Below are positions 38,334 to 45,832 of a stretch of 64,000 nucleotides of DNA, in pieces. Where the stretch lies: positions 62,001-126,000 of the forward strand of contig NZ_JAHLQC010000010.1 in NCBI RefSeq assembly GCF_018918265.1, in the 5' to 3' direction. The position numbers and the translations under genes are program-made. The stretch's first letter is position 1. Each line of letters starts with the position of its first letter. Below the pieces are notes generated by a model that did not search any database, was not told the DNA's origin, and saw only the letters and a list, made by a program, of their open reading frames with translations. The DNA is from Falcatimonas sp. MSJ-15. GTDB lineage: Bacteria > Bacillota > Clostridia > Lachnospirales > Lachnospiraceae.

Positions 38334-38720
38334 TCAATATCTTCCTGTAAGCTTTAGTTCTTCTCGTGTTTGTAAAAATGCATGCCTGTCACTTCCTCTA
38401 AACAGTATAAAAAGATCAAGATATCTGCTATCTCCACTTTTTACGATTTCAACATCATAATGTTCTGAATCTTTCTTATATATCAGCAGAATATCATTTA
38501 TATCAGCCCTGCCCTCATCAGCGAGAATCTTCTTAAAATCTCCGCCAAATCTTGGATCAGTAGCACTATTTATGGTCACTTCGCCTTCCGAACCAGAACG
38601 TATTCCTCGAAAACCGACACCTAATGTTCTATTTTCAAAAAAGCTTCTTACAATATCTGTTTTTACACTTATCTCATGAGTTGTATCATGGGGAAACACT
38701 TTTCTTACATACACTATCAT
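38334..38720 (-). CDS. Free-standing LlaJI-like DNA-recognition-domain protein
   Basis: Small protein of about 128 residues from the ATG at 38720 (MIVYVRKVFPHDTTHEIS), which has a GGAGG site 9 bp upstream. It consists only of a domain homologous to the N-terminus of the next gene: GEVTINSATDPRFGGDFKKI here against EEITIFSQTDKRFSGNIKTA there, sharing the pattern TI-S-TD-RF-G. In LlaJI R1 subunits this region binds DNA. It probably arose by partial duplication and may supply a second half-site reader or regulator. The function is inferred. Confidence 0.6.
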   Translation of the reverse strand: MIVYVRKVFPHDTTHEISVKTDIVRSFFENRTLGVGFRGIRSGSEGEVTINSATDPRFGGDFKKILADEGRADINDILLIYKKDSEHYDVEIVKSGDSRYLDLFILFRGSDRHAFLQTREELKLTGRY

Positions 38721-39453
38721 ATTTATAATCCTCCCTAAGTACATATTCACTCCATTGCTCTGCAATTGCCTTTGCAAATCCAGGAAAAGTTTTACTTCTC
38801 ATGTTTCTTCTTTCTTCTGGTGTTTTCGCTTTTACCAATGCATCAGAGTACCATTTTGGCAATTTTTTTCCACTACTTAAGACAACCATCTCTCCCTTAC
38901 CAACTACGTTAGTTTTCTCTAGCAAAGGTAAATTCTTAAGCCAAAGACAGGTTGACTTGGATGCTTCATCTCCAAAGAAATATGGCTGTACAACCTGATC
39001 CGGCTTTCTATATCTCGTATTCATGACACCTACCGGATTTTCTACTGCTATATGTTTAATATTAGCATTGACCAATGCCATAAAAAAAGCTGCACCTTCC
39101 TCTCTGTCTCTTGCTCTGTTTGGAAATCTTGGATGTGGCCTTCTCTGCTCAACAGGAAGATTTTTATCATCTGGATGATAAAACCATCTTGCTCCACTAA
39201 CAGCCAAAAAAGTACATGGTGGATGCGCTATCATTATATCCCAATCACCATCAATATATGCTTCCTCTCCGTTCTGCAAAATTCCACCTTTATTCTTTAT
39301 AATATCTAATACATCTGTATTAAAATGCCATTCAGGATGACCTCCACTACATTTCAATAAATCACAGCTGTACGCTATATGTCCAAGTTTTCTAAACTCA
39401 GTGCAAACTCTCTGACTTTCTTCGCATGCAACCAGCACATTTAATCTTTTCAT
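38686..39453 (-). CDS. Cytosine-5 DNA methyltransferase-like protein (M2)
   Basis: Compact protein of 255 residues with C5-methyltransferase features: NVLVACEESQRVCTEFRKLG at the SAM-binding end, the catalytic-loop motif AHPPCTFLAVSGARWFYHP (Pro-Cys), and HIAVENPVGVMN (ENV-like motif IV). It resembles the short methyltransferase-like proteins common in phages and lacks an obvious long target recognition domain. It overlaps the full-length methyltransferase gene by 4 bp (ATGA). LlaJI-type systems need two methylases for an asymmetric site, so it is a plausible second modification enzyme; catalytic activity is uncertain. Confidence 0.75.
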   Translation of the reverse strand: MKRLNVLVACEESQRVCTEFRKLGHIAYSCDLLKCSGGHPEWHFNTDVLDIIKNKGGILQNGEEAYIDGDWDIMIAHPPCTFLAVSGARWFYHPDDKNLPVEQRRPHPRFPNRARDREEGAAFFMALVNANIKHIAVENPVGVMNTRYRKPDQVVQPYFFGDEASKSTCLWLKNLPLLEKTNVVGKGEMVVLSSGKKLPKWYSDALVKAKTPEERRNMRSKTFPGFAKAIAEQWSEYVLREDYKYDSVCKKSVSP

Positions 39454-40697
39454 CTATCATTAACCTCCAAAACTGAACTTACTGCTTTCGCTATGCTTTT
39501 TGCAAATAATACTGGTACGGCATTTCCTATCATCTTATAGCAGTACGCATTCGAACCAATAAATTCATAATCCATAGGAAAACTCTGCAAAAGTGCTGCT
39601 TCTCTTATTGTAATCGAACGCCCCTGCTCTTCATCCGGATGAATAAACATAAGCCCATCTTTATGTAAATGTGATACAATTGTAGGTGACGGCTTATCCC
39701 ATTCAAGACTTCTATATTTGTTATGATTTGTCGTTTTTCCTGATACCTGCTTATAAAATTCTAACTTTTCTTCGTTAGGAATATCATTCATTTTTTGAGA
39801 TACCCATTTTCTAAATACCTGAATATCTCTCTTATTATGATATCTTGCCTCATGCTGAGAGATTACCTCATTACCAATCAGTTCATGCGATACATTGGCA
39901 TTTCCTTTCTTATACGGATGTTCTAATTCTCTAAACTTAGGCATGGCTCCAATAGCATCCCTGACTGTTTTTTTAGGACCGGTAAGCTTCTGTGCATTCA
40001 ACGCTTCATAAAAATCCTCTGTCTTATATTCAGAATTTTTATCAACACCAAATATAATTACTCTGTTTCTGTTTTGCGGAACTTCAAAATCAGATGCACA
40101 ATATATAGACTTCTTCATTTTTTGTGGACTTCTTATCTCATATCCTATCTCGTTAAATGCTTTACATATACGTTCTATAACAAGAGTATCTCCAGGTCTT
40201 GCGCTAAGCATTCCGGGCACGTTTTCAAACACAAAAACTTTTGGTCTATAATGTTCCACAATCTTAACAAAACTTTCAAAAAGATAATTTCTGTAATCAT
40301 TCTTCATAGAATTCGGATCCTGTGCCCTTCCCGCCAATGAATATGCCTGGCACGGCGGACCTCCAATAACGACATCAACTGTTTTCTTACCAATAATTCC
40401 ATCAAGGCCCTTTTTTGCAACTATATCCGAATTAGCCTTTGCATAATCTTTCATCGTTTCTTCAGGCCAATTTCCAAAAAGCAGTTCATCTGTTTTTTGA
40501 ATATCAAATTGTATAACACTTTCTTTTGCTTTGTCTTCAGAATATTTCCATCTTTTAACCAAATTATTTCTGAGAGTGTCTACCATAGGCTTCTCCCATT
40601 CCACATGACCCAAAAAATCAAATTTGTTGGTTTCCAAAAAACCTTCCGATAAACCTCCTGCTCCACAGAACAGATCCAAGCATGTAAATTTCTTCAT
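39450..40697 (-). CDS. DNA (cytosine-5-)-methyltransferase (M1)
   Basis: Modification enzyme of the restriction cluster. All key C5-methylase motifs are visible in order: TCLDLFCGAGGLSEGF (motif I), VVIGGPPCQAYSLAGR (catalytic Cys, motif IV), VFVFENVPGML (motif VI), PQNRNRVIIFGV (motif VIII), a target recognition region around SHELIGNEVISQHEARYHNK, and YKMIGNAVPVLFAKSIA (motif X). At 415 residues it is a standard solitary-domain enzyme. It is the second gene of the run after an XRE regulator. The recognition site cannot be read from sequence. Confidence 0.95.
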   Translation of the reverse strand: MKKFTCLDLFCGAGGLSEGFLETNKFDFLGHVEWEKPMVDTLRNNLVKRWKYSEDKAKESVIQFDIQKTDELLFGNWPEETMKDYAKANSDIVAKKGLDGIIGKKTVDVVIGGPPCQAYSLAGRAQDPNSMKNDYRNYLFESFVKIVEHYRPKVFVFENVPGMLSARPGDTLVIERICKAFNEIGYEIRSPQKMKKSIYCASDFEVPQNRNRVIIFGVDKNSEYKTEDFYEALNAQKLTGPKKTVRDAIGAMPKFRELEHPYKKGNANVSHELIGNEVISQHEARYHNKRDIQVFRKWVSQKMNDIPNEEKLEFYKQVSGKTTNHNKYRSLEWDKPSPTIVSHLHKDGLMFIHPDEEQGRSITIREAALLQSFPMDYEFIGSNAYCYKMIGNAVPVLFAKSIAKAVSSVLEVNDR

Positions 40698-40708
40698 AAC
40701 TATACTCC

Positions 40709-40921
40709 TTAATCAACACTTCTTTTTTCAAAACTCATAACATCTCCAATATCACAATTAAAATATATACAGATACGCTCAAGAACATCAAGCGACACCG
40801 CTTCACCCTTTCCCATTTTAGCTATAGTAGCCGAACTTATACCGAGTGCTTCTGTCAAATCTTTTTTTTGCATATCATTATCTATAAGTTTTTTCCATAA
40901 ACCGTTATAAGATATTTTCAT
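40709..40921 (-). CDS. XRE-family regulator, probable controller of the restriction cluster
   Basis: Small helix-turn-helix protein of about 70 residues from the ATG at 40921 (MKISYNGLWKKLIDNDMQKK), preceded by AGAGG. The Cro/C1-type HTH is LTEALGISSATIAKMGKGEA and the C-terminus VLERICIYFNCDIGDVMSFE is standard for this group. It is first in the restriction run and ends 11 bp before the methyltransferase, the usual place for a C-protein-like controller that delays restriction. Confidence 0.85.
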   Translation of the reverse strand: MKISYNGLWKKLIDNDMQKKDLTEALGISSATIAKMGKGEAVSLDVLERICIYFNCDIGDVMSFEKRSVD

Positions 40922-41257
40922 CTCTATATCCTCTTTCTTTCCAACCAACTGAGTGCTAACACCTATTATAAATTATAGCATATCTTACTAATTTTGCATA
41001 GAGCAACTTTTAGTTTTCTAAAGCTTTTATTTTTCCATATAAATTTTATTTTTATATAACAATCAAATTATTAAGTTTATTGTATAAAGCAACATATAAT
41101 AAACTTAATAATTTCAAAAATATCCGTCAAATTTCATAACACAACTTATTTCACTTTTTTCATTTTTAATTTCCATATTCATAGTAGCTTTTATCCATGT
41201 CTTTTTAAGTTTTTTTGAAACATAATATTGCAAAAAATTATCTTTAAGATAATATCT
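40922..41257 (-). promoter_or_regulatory. Upstream region of the restriction cluster
   Basis: AT-rich gap without an intact gene. The likely promoter on the minus strand is an extended -10 (TGC followed by TATAAT at 40972-40977) with a poor -35; another TATAAT is at 40965-40970. The rest is AT-rich with no clear structure that I can name. Confidence 0.4.
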
Positions 41258-41425
41258 TCACTGATTAACAGTTACAATAATCAGCTTATCCATCTTCCTA
41301 TGCTCCTCATAATATTTTAATAATTTATCTACATCTTTTTCATTCGAATTGCCTCAATTCCACTAAACTTAATGCATTTTTCCTCAGCTTTATGTATTGA
41401 TTTTTCTTTACCTCCATCATAATCT
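41258..41425 (-). pseudogene. Short remnant of an unrecognised gene
   Basis: On the minus strand, next to the insertion sequence, two frames read like real coding sequence: DGGKEKSIHKAEEKCIKFSG followed by IEAIRMKK, then after an apparent one-base shift DVDKLLKYYEEHRKMDKL and IIVTVNQ, stop. There is no start and no family I recognise. It is probably the 3' end of a gene disrupted around the time of the IS insertion. Confidence 0.3.
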
Positions 41426-43199
41426 TATAATAGGCGTTTGCGAAACGCCACAAGCCGCATAAATACAGCTTTTTTTGTTGCTAAAAGATAAATAACCCCT
41501 CACTAGATATGGTATAATAGAGTTGTCAAAAAAACTATAAACCATGTACCAAGAAAGGAGTTATTCTGATACCTATGATACCATATAAACAGCTTTCTTT
41601 GGCAGTTTTTTTCAGATTGCCCAAATAAATTTGAAAATGACAAACCTGCATTTCTATCCCTATTAGAAAATCATATCGATATTGATGAGTTTATTCCGAT
41701 TTCTTTTAGAAATCATTTTTATGCTTCAACGGGCAGAACCCGTAAATACCCTTTACAGGCTTTCCTGTGGGCTTTGATTATACAGCATATTTTCTCTATC
41801 CCTACAGTTCAGCTTCTCCTGACTTTTCTCGCTTACTCAAAACCACTGCGTGAATTCTGTGGTTTTACCAAAGTTCCGGACACTTCCAAAATTACCCGCT
41901 TCAAACAGGACTTTTTAGATGACCTGCAGCTTGTATTTGATAACCTTGATGTTACCGAACCTATCTGTCGGGCGATTGACTCTGCAAAAGCTGATATCAC
42001 CATCTTTGATTCTTTTGGGATTGAAGCTTTTGTTACTGAAAATAATCCCAAATACGCAAACCGTATTATTAAGCAACTTAAAGCCTATGCCAAAGCCCAG
42101 GGATTTGATGAATCTTATGCTCCCTACAAGGCTGCATATGGTTCCATGCCATCCCATGCCTCTGCTAATCCTTAGATTAAACAGCTTTATATCAATGGTC
42201 ATTTTTACTATGTCTTCAAGTTTGGTATTATCACTAACGGGCTGGGCATCATCCGTCATATCTCTTTTTATAACAATGACTTTATGAAATCACATTCAGA
42301 TATCGTTGTCGAAAAGAAATCCGATTCTCCTGACGAAGATAAATGTGTTCATGATTCAAAGCTTTTGATTCCAACACTGAAAGACTTCTTTTTAAAACAC
42401 CCTCTTATAAATCCTAAAACCTTTCTTGGTAATGCAGCTTTCGATTCATCTCTGCTTTACAGTGAATTACTTACAGGCAGCACTTTTGGAGAAGATAAAC
42501 ATTTCTCTAAAGCATACATTCCTCTTAATTCATGTACAGTAATTAAGAATCTTGATTGCAAAATCAACGAAAACAGCATACCTTGTTGTCCTAAAGATGA
42601 TTCTCTTCCCATGAAACCTGAAGGCTCATCTAAACGCAAAAACGGATTAACAAGATATAAGTTTGTTTGTCCCAAAATCAAATATGTCTATGACAAAACC
42701 ACTCGTAAAACCCATCGTGAATGCATGTGTGATTCTCCTTGTACAACATCTTCGTGTGGTCGGATGACTTATATTTATCCAGAAAAAGAGCATCGTGCCT
42801 GCCCTGGTGTTCTTCGTGGTACAGAAGAATGGAATAATACTTATAAAATCAGAACCACTGATGAAAGAGATATCAGTCATATCAAAGATACCTCTGTCTG
42901 GCAGGACGTCAGACGCAAAACGAACCCCCTCCGCATGTTGATTTAATTCTGGCAGGTATCACACACCTCATTACAGTTGTTCTTGCAGATAAGATCAACC
43001 ATCATAAATACATCCAAAGTCTAAAACCTCTCATAGCCTAGGACTTACCAACTTCATAAATTCTAAGGCTTATTAAAGTGCACCTAAATTTGGCAGTTAT
43101 CCACTTTTCATCTTAAAATTCGTGTTCCGCGCGAATTTTTCCTTATTTTGAATTCAAAATTGCGAACAAGCTAAGCGAGTTTCGCAATTACCTATAATA
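41426..43199 (+). mobile_element. Decayed insertion sequence with 7-bp target duplication
   Basis: The element spans about 41433-43192 (1760 bp). Its ends are GGCGTTTGCGAAAC (left) and the reverse complement of GGTAATTGCGAAAC (right), matching at 11/14 positions. Both ends are flanked by the heptamer TATAATA (41426-41432 and 43193-43199), a likely target duplication. The single transposase gene inside is broken. A plausible promoter (TATAAT) lies at 41513-41518 upstream of the transposase. Confidence 0.75.
41575..43041 (+). pseudogene. DDE transposase pseudogene (IS1182/IS4-like)
   Basis: The reading frame is broken at least three times. The ATG at 41575 (MIPYKQLSLA) runs into a seven-T homopolymer near 41605, after which the frame shifts to QFFSDCPNKFENDKPAFLSL. 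An in-frame TAG at 42173-42175 interrupts between SHASANP and IKQLYINGHFYYVFK. Near 42930 another shift leads to LILAGITHLITVVLADKINH and a stop at about 43041. ITIFDSFGIEAF and FLGNAAFDSSLLYSELL are the likely DDE strands, and a cysteine-rich patch (CMCDSPCTTSSCGRM) lies near the C-terminus. The exact IS family is uncertain; the enzyme should be inactive. Confidence 0.8.
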
Positions 43200-44148
43200 A
43201 AGAAATTTGATAAATATTTGATGCACCTATAGGGACTTCAATAGGCTGAATATAGCGACATCCTTCATCTCCATAAACAGACATATTCATAGTCACATTT
43301 ACACCATTATTTCCTTTAATTCGCCATTCAACATCATCAATCCATTCTGATTTCATAATTACTCTAGGAAGCACCATACATAAGCCTTTTTTTCCATTTT
43401 CAAAAGCTAGATAAGGTTTTGTTTGAAACTCTTGCTTCTTATCTGCATTACCTCTCGCATTGCTTCTTTCACGATTCTTCCAATCCGAATAGATACCTAT
43501 ATATCTTGATTCGCCATAACGTCCTTGTTCTACTGCTAACATTGCATCATGAACTTCCAAAATAAATTCAACCGCCCTATCATTCCTATATCTCTGTAAA
43601 AAATCAAGCAAAGGTTTTCTTATTTTACAAGAACGCATATCAATAAGATCCTCTATTATTAATCGAGGATCAAAAAATGAATGTATATCATAACTTAAGA
43701 CATAAAACAAATTCTCCAAACTACTTTCTGGTGGTATTCCAGCTTCAAAAAAAATGGGAGCCATATTGACACGCCTTTCATCTTTTATGTCACTATAATC
43801 GAATCCATATTTTTTAAATGTTCTTCTTATACATTTGCCAATCTCAGTCTCCAAAACAGAATTAAGCCCTATATTTAATTCTTCTGCCATAAGTCCCCAA
43901 AAATTTACATCATACTTATATCTCATCATAAAAACAAGGAATGTTGTTATAGCTACCGGATAATTTTTGCAAATATTACCTATTTCATAACTTGAATTTT
44001 CTATTATGTCTTTTATTCTCTTTCTAATTGTTTCATAATCGTCTACTGAAAAAGGAATATCTCCCCATAAGTCTTTATCCTGTAATTCTTCAACAATCAT
44101 ATTTTCAATTGCTCTTAGTGACATATCACCGGTAATTTTTTTCTGCAT
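43192..44148 (-). CDS. Unrecognised two-domain protein
   Basis: I do not recognise this 318-residue protein. The N-terminal ~210 residues are helical (for example YETIRKRIKDIIENSSYEIG and NYPVAITTFLVFMMRYKYDV). The C-terminal ~75 residues look beta-rich and Ig-like (KPYLAFENGKKGLCMVLPRV, then VEWRIKGNNGVNVTMNMSVY). The insertion sequence lies exactly at the stop codon: with the IS the frame ends TTA TTA TAG; with the IS and one TATAATA copy removed it ends TTA TTA TAA, so the protein is unchanged. Location beside restriction and toxin-antitoxin genes suggests a defence role, but nothing in the sequence proves it. Confidence 0.6.
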   Translation of the reverse strand: MQKKITGDMSLRAIENMIVEELQDKDLWGDIPFSVDDYETIRKRIKDIIENSSYEIGNICKNYPVAITTFLVFMMRYKYDVNFWGLMAEELNIGLNSVLETEIGKCIRRTFKKYGFDYSDIKDERRVNMAPIFFEAGIPPESSLENLFYVLSYDIHSFFDPRLIIEDLIDMRSCKIRKPLLDFLQRYRNDRAVEFILEVHDAMLAVEQGRYGESRYIGIYSDWKNRERSNARGNADKKQEFQTKPYLAFENGKKGLCMVLPRVIMKSEWIDDVEWRIKGNNGVNVTMNMSVYGDEGCRYIQPIEVPIGASNIYQISLL

Positions 44149-44304
44149 ACTTACCTCTCTTATCTCAAAAAGATTTTATATTGTACATAATGTTATTTTA
44201 TCGTTTACATTTTACTAGTATTATACCATATAATGCAAAAGTCTTACAGTGTTTTAAGTTATTTTCTATTTTTATCTCTTTATTTTTTATATTTGAACAA
44301 CATC

Positions 44305-44913
44305 TTACATCTGTTCCCTATTCTCCCCCACAACATTAACCCACTTTTCTCCATCCCTTCCCTCTCTAACATCTCCACTAATCCATATCTTACAGACTGA
44401 CATACCGGCATCTGACAACCATTTTTTCACGCTCTCTTCATTCATATCTGTAAAATATCTTCCATTTTTCTCTCTGCTTCCTATACCATATTTAAAAGAT
44501 GCATATAGCACCCCATCTAGCTTTAACGCACGCTTTATCTTAACAATGACATCATTAAGTTCTTCTTCTGACAAGTGTAGAAGTGATGCACATGCCCAGA
44601 TTCCATCATACTTACTCTCATCATTAAGTTCTTCAAAATACATCTTCTTAACCATAATTCCAGTATACTCAGAAGCCAGTCTGCACATAGCTTCTGATGC
44701 ATCACACGCAGATACATCATAACCTTTTTCAAGGAAATATCTGCTATCACGACCACTTCCACAGCCAAAATCTAATATACTTCCACCATCTCTCACATAA
44801 GACAAAAAGATATTCCCCGCTTCGCTAAAATCTACATCTTTTGTTGTCTTTACAAAACTCTCTGCATTTTTATTATAATATTCTATTGTCTGCTTTATCT
44901 CATCTTTTCTCAT
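44305..44913 (-). CDS. Class I SAM-dependent methyltransferase
   Basis: Small-molecule or protein methyltransferase of 202 residues. The SAM-binding motif I is ILDFGCGSGRDSRYFLEKGY, followed by VSACDASEAMC (acidic residue at the end of strand 2) and DGIWACASLLHLSEEELNDV (motif IV-like). It stands alone, on the same strand as the gene before it but 150 bp away. The substrate is unknown; tellurite-resistance TehB-like and ubiquinone-type enzymes share this fold. Confidence 0.85.
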   Translation of the reverse strand: MRKDEIKQTIEYYNKNAESFVKTTKDVDFSEAGNIFLSYVRDGGSILDFGCGSGRDSRYFLEKGYDVSACDASEAMCRLASEYTGIMVKKMYFEELNDESKYDGIWACASLLHLSEEELNDVIVKIKRALKLDGVLYASFKYGIGSREKNGRYFTDMNEESVKKWLSDAGMSVCKIWISGDVREGRDGEKWVNVVGENREQM

Positions 44914-45162
44914 ATCTATTCCTCACATATTCTTCTATACTTAAATAATCATTCCATTGTTAATTATCAAACAATTATTAATTATCTCTTATCTATCTAA
45001 GGCATTTATGGTTTCTCTTTCTATAATAAACACATAAAATGTATAAAATCTCAATTTCATTCTATCATATTTGTATAGACTTTACATTCAGATTCTTTGA
45101 AACAAACTACTAATTATTTTTTTAATGGAAAATGTTAATTTCAACTATTTTACAATATAATC
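44914..45162. other. Intergenic region before yefM
   Basis: AT-rich, no gene, no repeat and no hairpin that I can support. It separates the divergent methyltransferase and toxin-antitoxin genes. Confidence 0.5.
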
Positions 45163-45224
45163 TTGACTCAATTTTACTAACATGATAAACTATTTGTACA
45201 AATATCTGTACATTATCTTGTACA
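45163..45224 (+). promoter_or_regulatory. Promoter and three-box operator of yefM-yoeB
   Basis: TTGACT (45163-45168), 17-nt spacer and TAAACT (45186-45191) form the promoter. Immediately downstream are three TGTACA boxes at 45195, 45207 and 45219, exactly 12 bp apart. TGTACA cores spaced 12 bp are the known operator layout for YefM-YoeB autorepression; here a third box is added. Confidence 0.85.
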
Positions 45225-45245
45225 ATTTTTAGGAGGAGTATAATT

Positions 45246-45494
45246 ATGTTAGCTGTAAATTATTCAACCATCAGAAACAAATTAAAAGAATACTGTGATA
45301 AAGCTTCAGATTTTCAAGAAACAGTTATTATTACAAGAAAAAACGAAAAAAATGTTGTTCTTATGAGCCTTGAACAATACAATCAGCTAGAAAAAGCTGC
45401 TAGAAACAACGAATACCTTGCCATGATTGACAGAAGTATTGCTCAATTAGAAGCCGGCAAAGGACAGGAACATGAATTAATAGAGGTAGACTAA
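45246..45494 (+). CDS. yefM: YefM/Phd-family antitoxin
   Basis: DNA-binding antitoxin of 82 residues that neutralises the toxin encoded next and represses the operon. The N-terminal Phd/YefM fold is MLAVNYSTIRNKLKEYCDKA followed by VIITRKNEKNVVLMSLEQYN, and the C-terminal acidic tail (AGKGQEHELIEVD) should wrap the toxin. An AGGAGG site precedes the ATG. The stop shares a base with the toxin start, so translation is coupled. Three TGTACA operator boxes lie upstream. Confidence 0.95.
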   Translation: MLAVNYSTIRNKLKEYCDKASDFQETVIITRKNEKNVVLMSLEQYNQLEKAARNNEYLAMIDRSIAQLEAGKGQEHELIEVD

Positions 45495-45754
45495 TGAAAA
45501 AATTATGGTCAGACAGAGCATGGGATGATTATTTATATTGGCAAACTCAGGATAAAAAAACCATGAAACGAATCAATGAACTAGTTAAATCGATTGAACG
45601 CAAAGGATTATCGGAAGAAATTGGAAAACCAGAACCATTAAAACATCGCAAAGCTTGGAGTCGAAGAATTGATTCCGCTAATAGACTTGTATATACAATT
45701 GATGAAAATGGTTTTTTATGGATTATCGCTTGTAAAGGACATTATGAAGACTAA
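45494..45754 (+). CDS. yoeB: YoeB-family mRNA interferase toxin
   Basis: Ribosome-dependent endoribonuclease (86 residues) of the RelE/YoeB fold. The order MKKLWSDRAWDDYLYWQTQD, then GKPEPLKHRKAWSRRIDSANR and VYTIDENGFLWIIACKGHYED matches YoeB along its length, including the catalytic region LKHRKAWSRRI (a basic cluster with the His/Arg) and the C-terminal GHYED tail with the conserved His-Tyr. It ends inside the stem of its own terminator. Confidence 0.95.
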   Translation: MKKLWSDRAWDDYLYWQTQDKKTMKRINELVKSIERKGLSEEIGKPEPLKHRKAWSRRIDSANRLVYTIDENGFLWIIACKGHYED

Positions 45755-45788
45755 GCACAGCTTTCTATGGCTGTTGCCTAGTCTTTTG
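45749..45788 (+). terminator. Intrinsic terminator of yefM-yoeB
   Basis: GACTA-GC-AGC pairs with GCT-GC-TAGTC around a TTTCTATG loop and is followed by TTTTG. The yoeB stop codon lies inside the left arm. Confidence 0.7.
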
Positions 45789-45832
45789 TCCATCTCGCTT
45801 TTCTCTAGCACATCCATTAATTGATATTCCCC

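Noticed and set aside
38686..39453. Prophage remnant suggested by the phage-like methyltransferase
   Set aside because: No structural, integrase or replication phage genes are nearby; the gene overlaps the restriction methylase.
41575..43041. Intact transposase gene with programmed frameshifts
   Set aside because: There is an in-frame stop plus two separate shifts, which fits decay better than programmed frameshifting.
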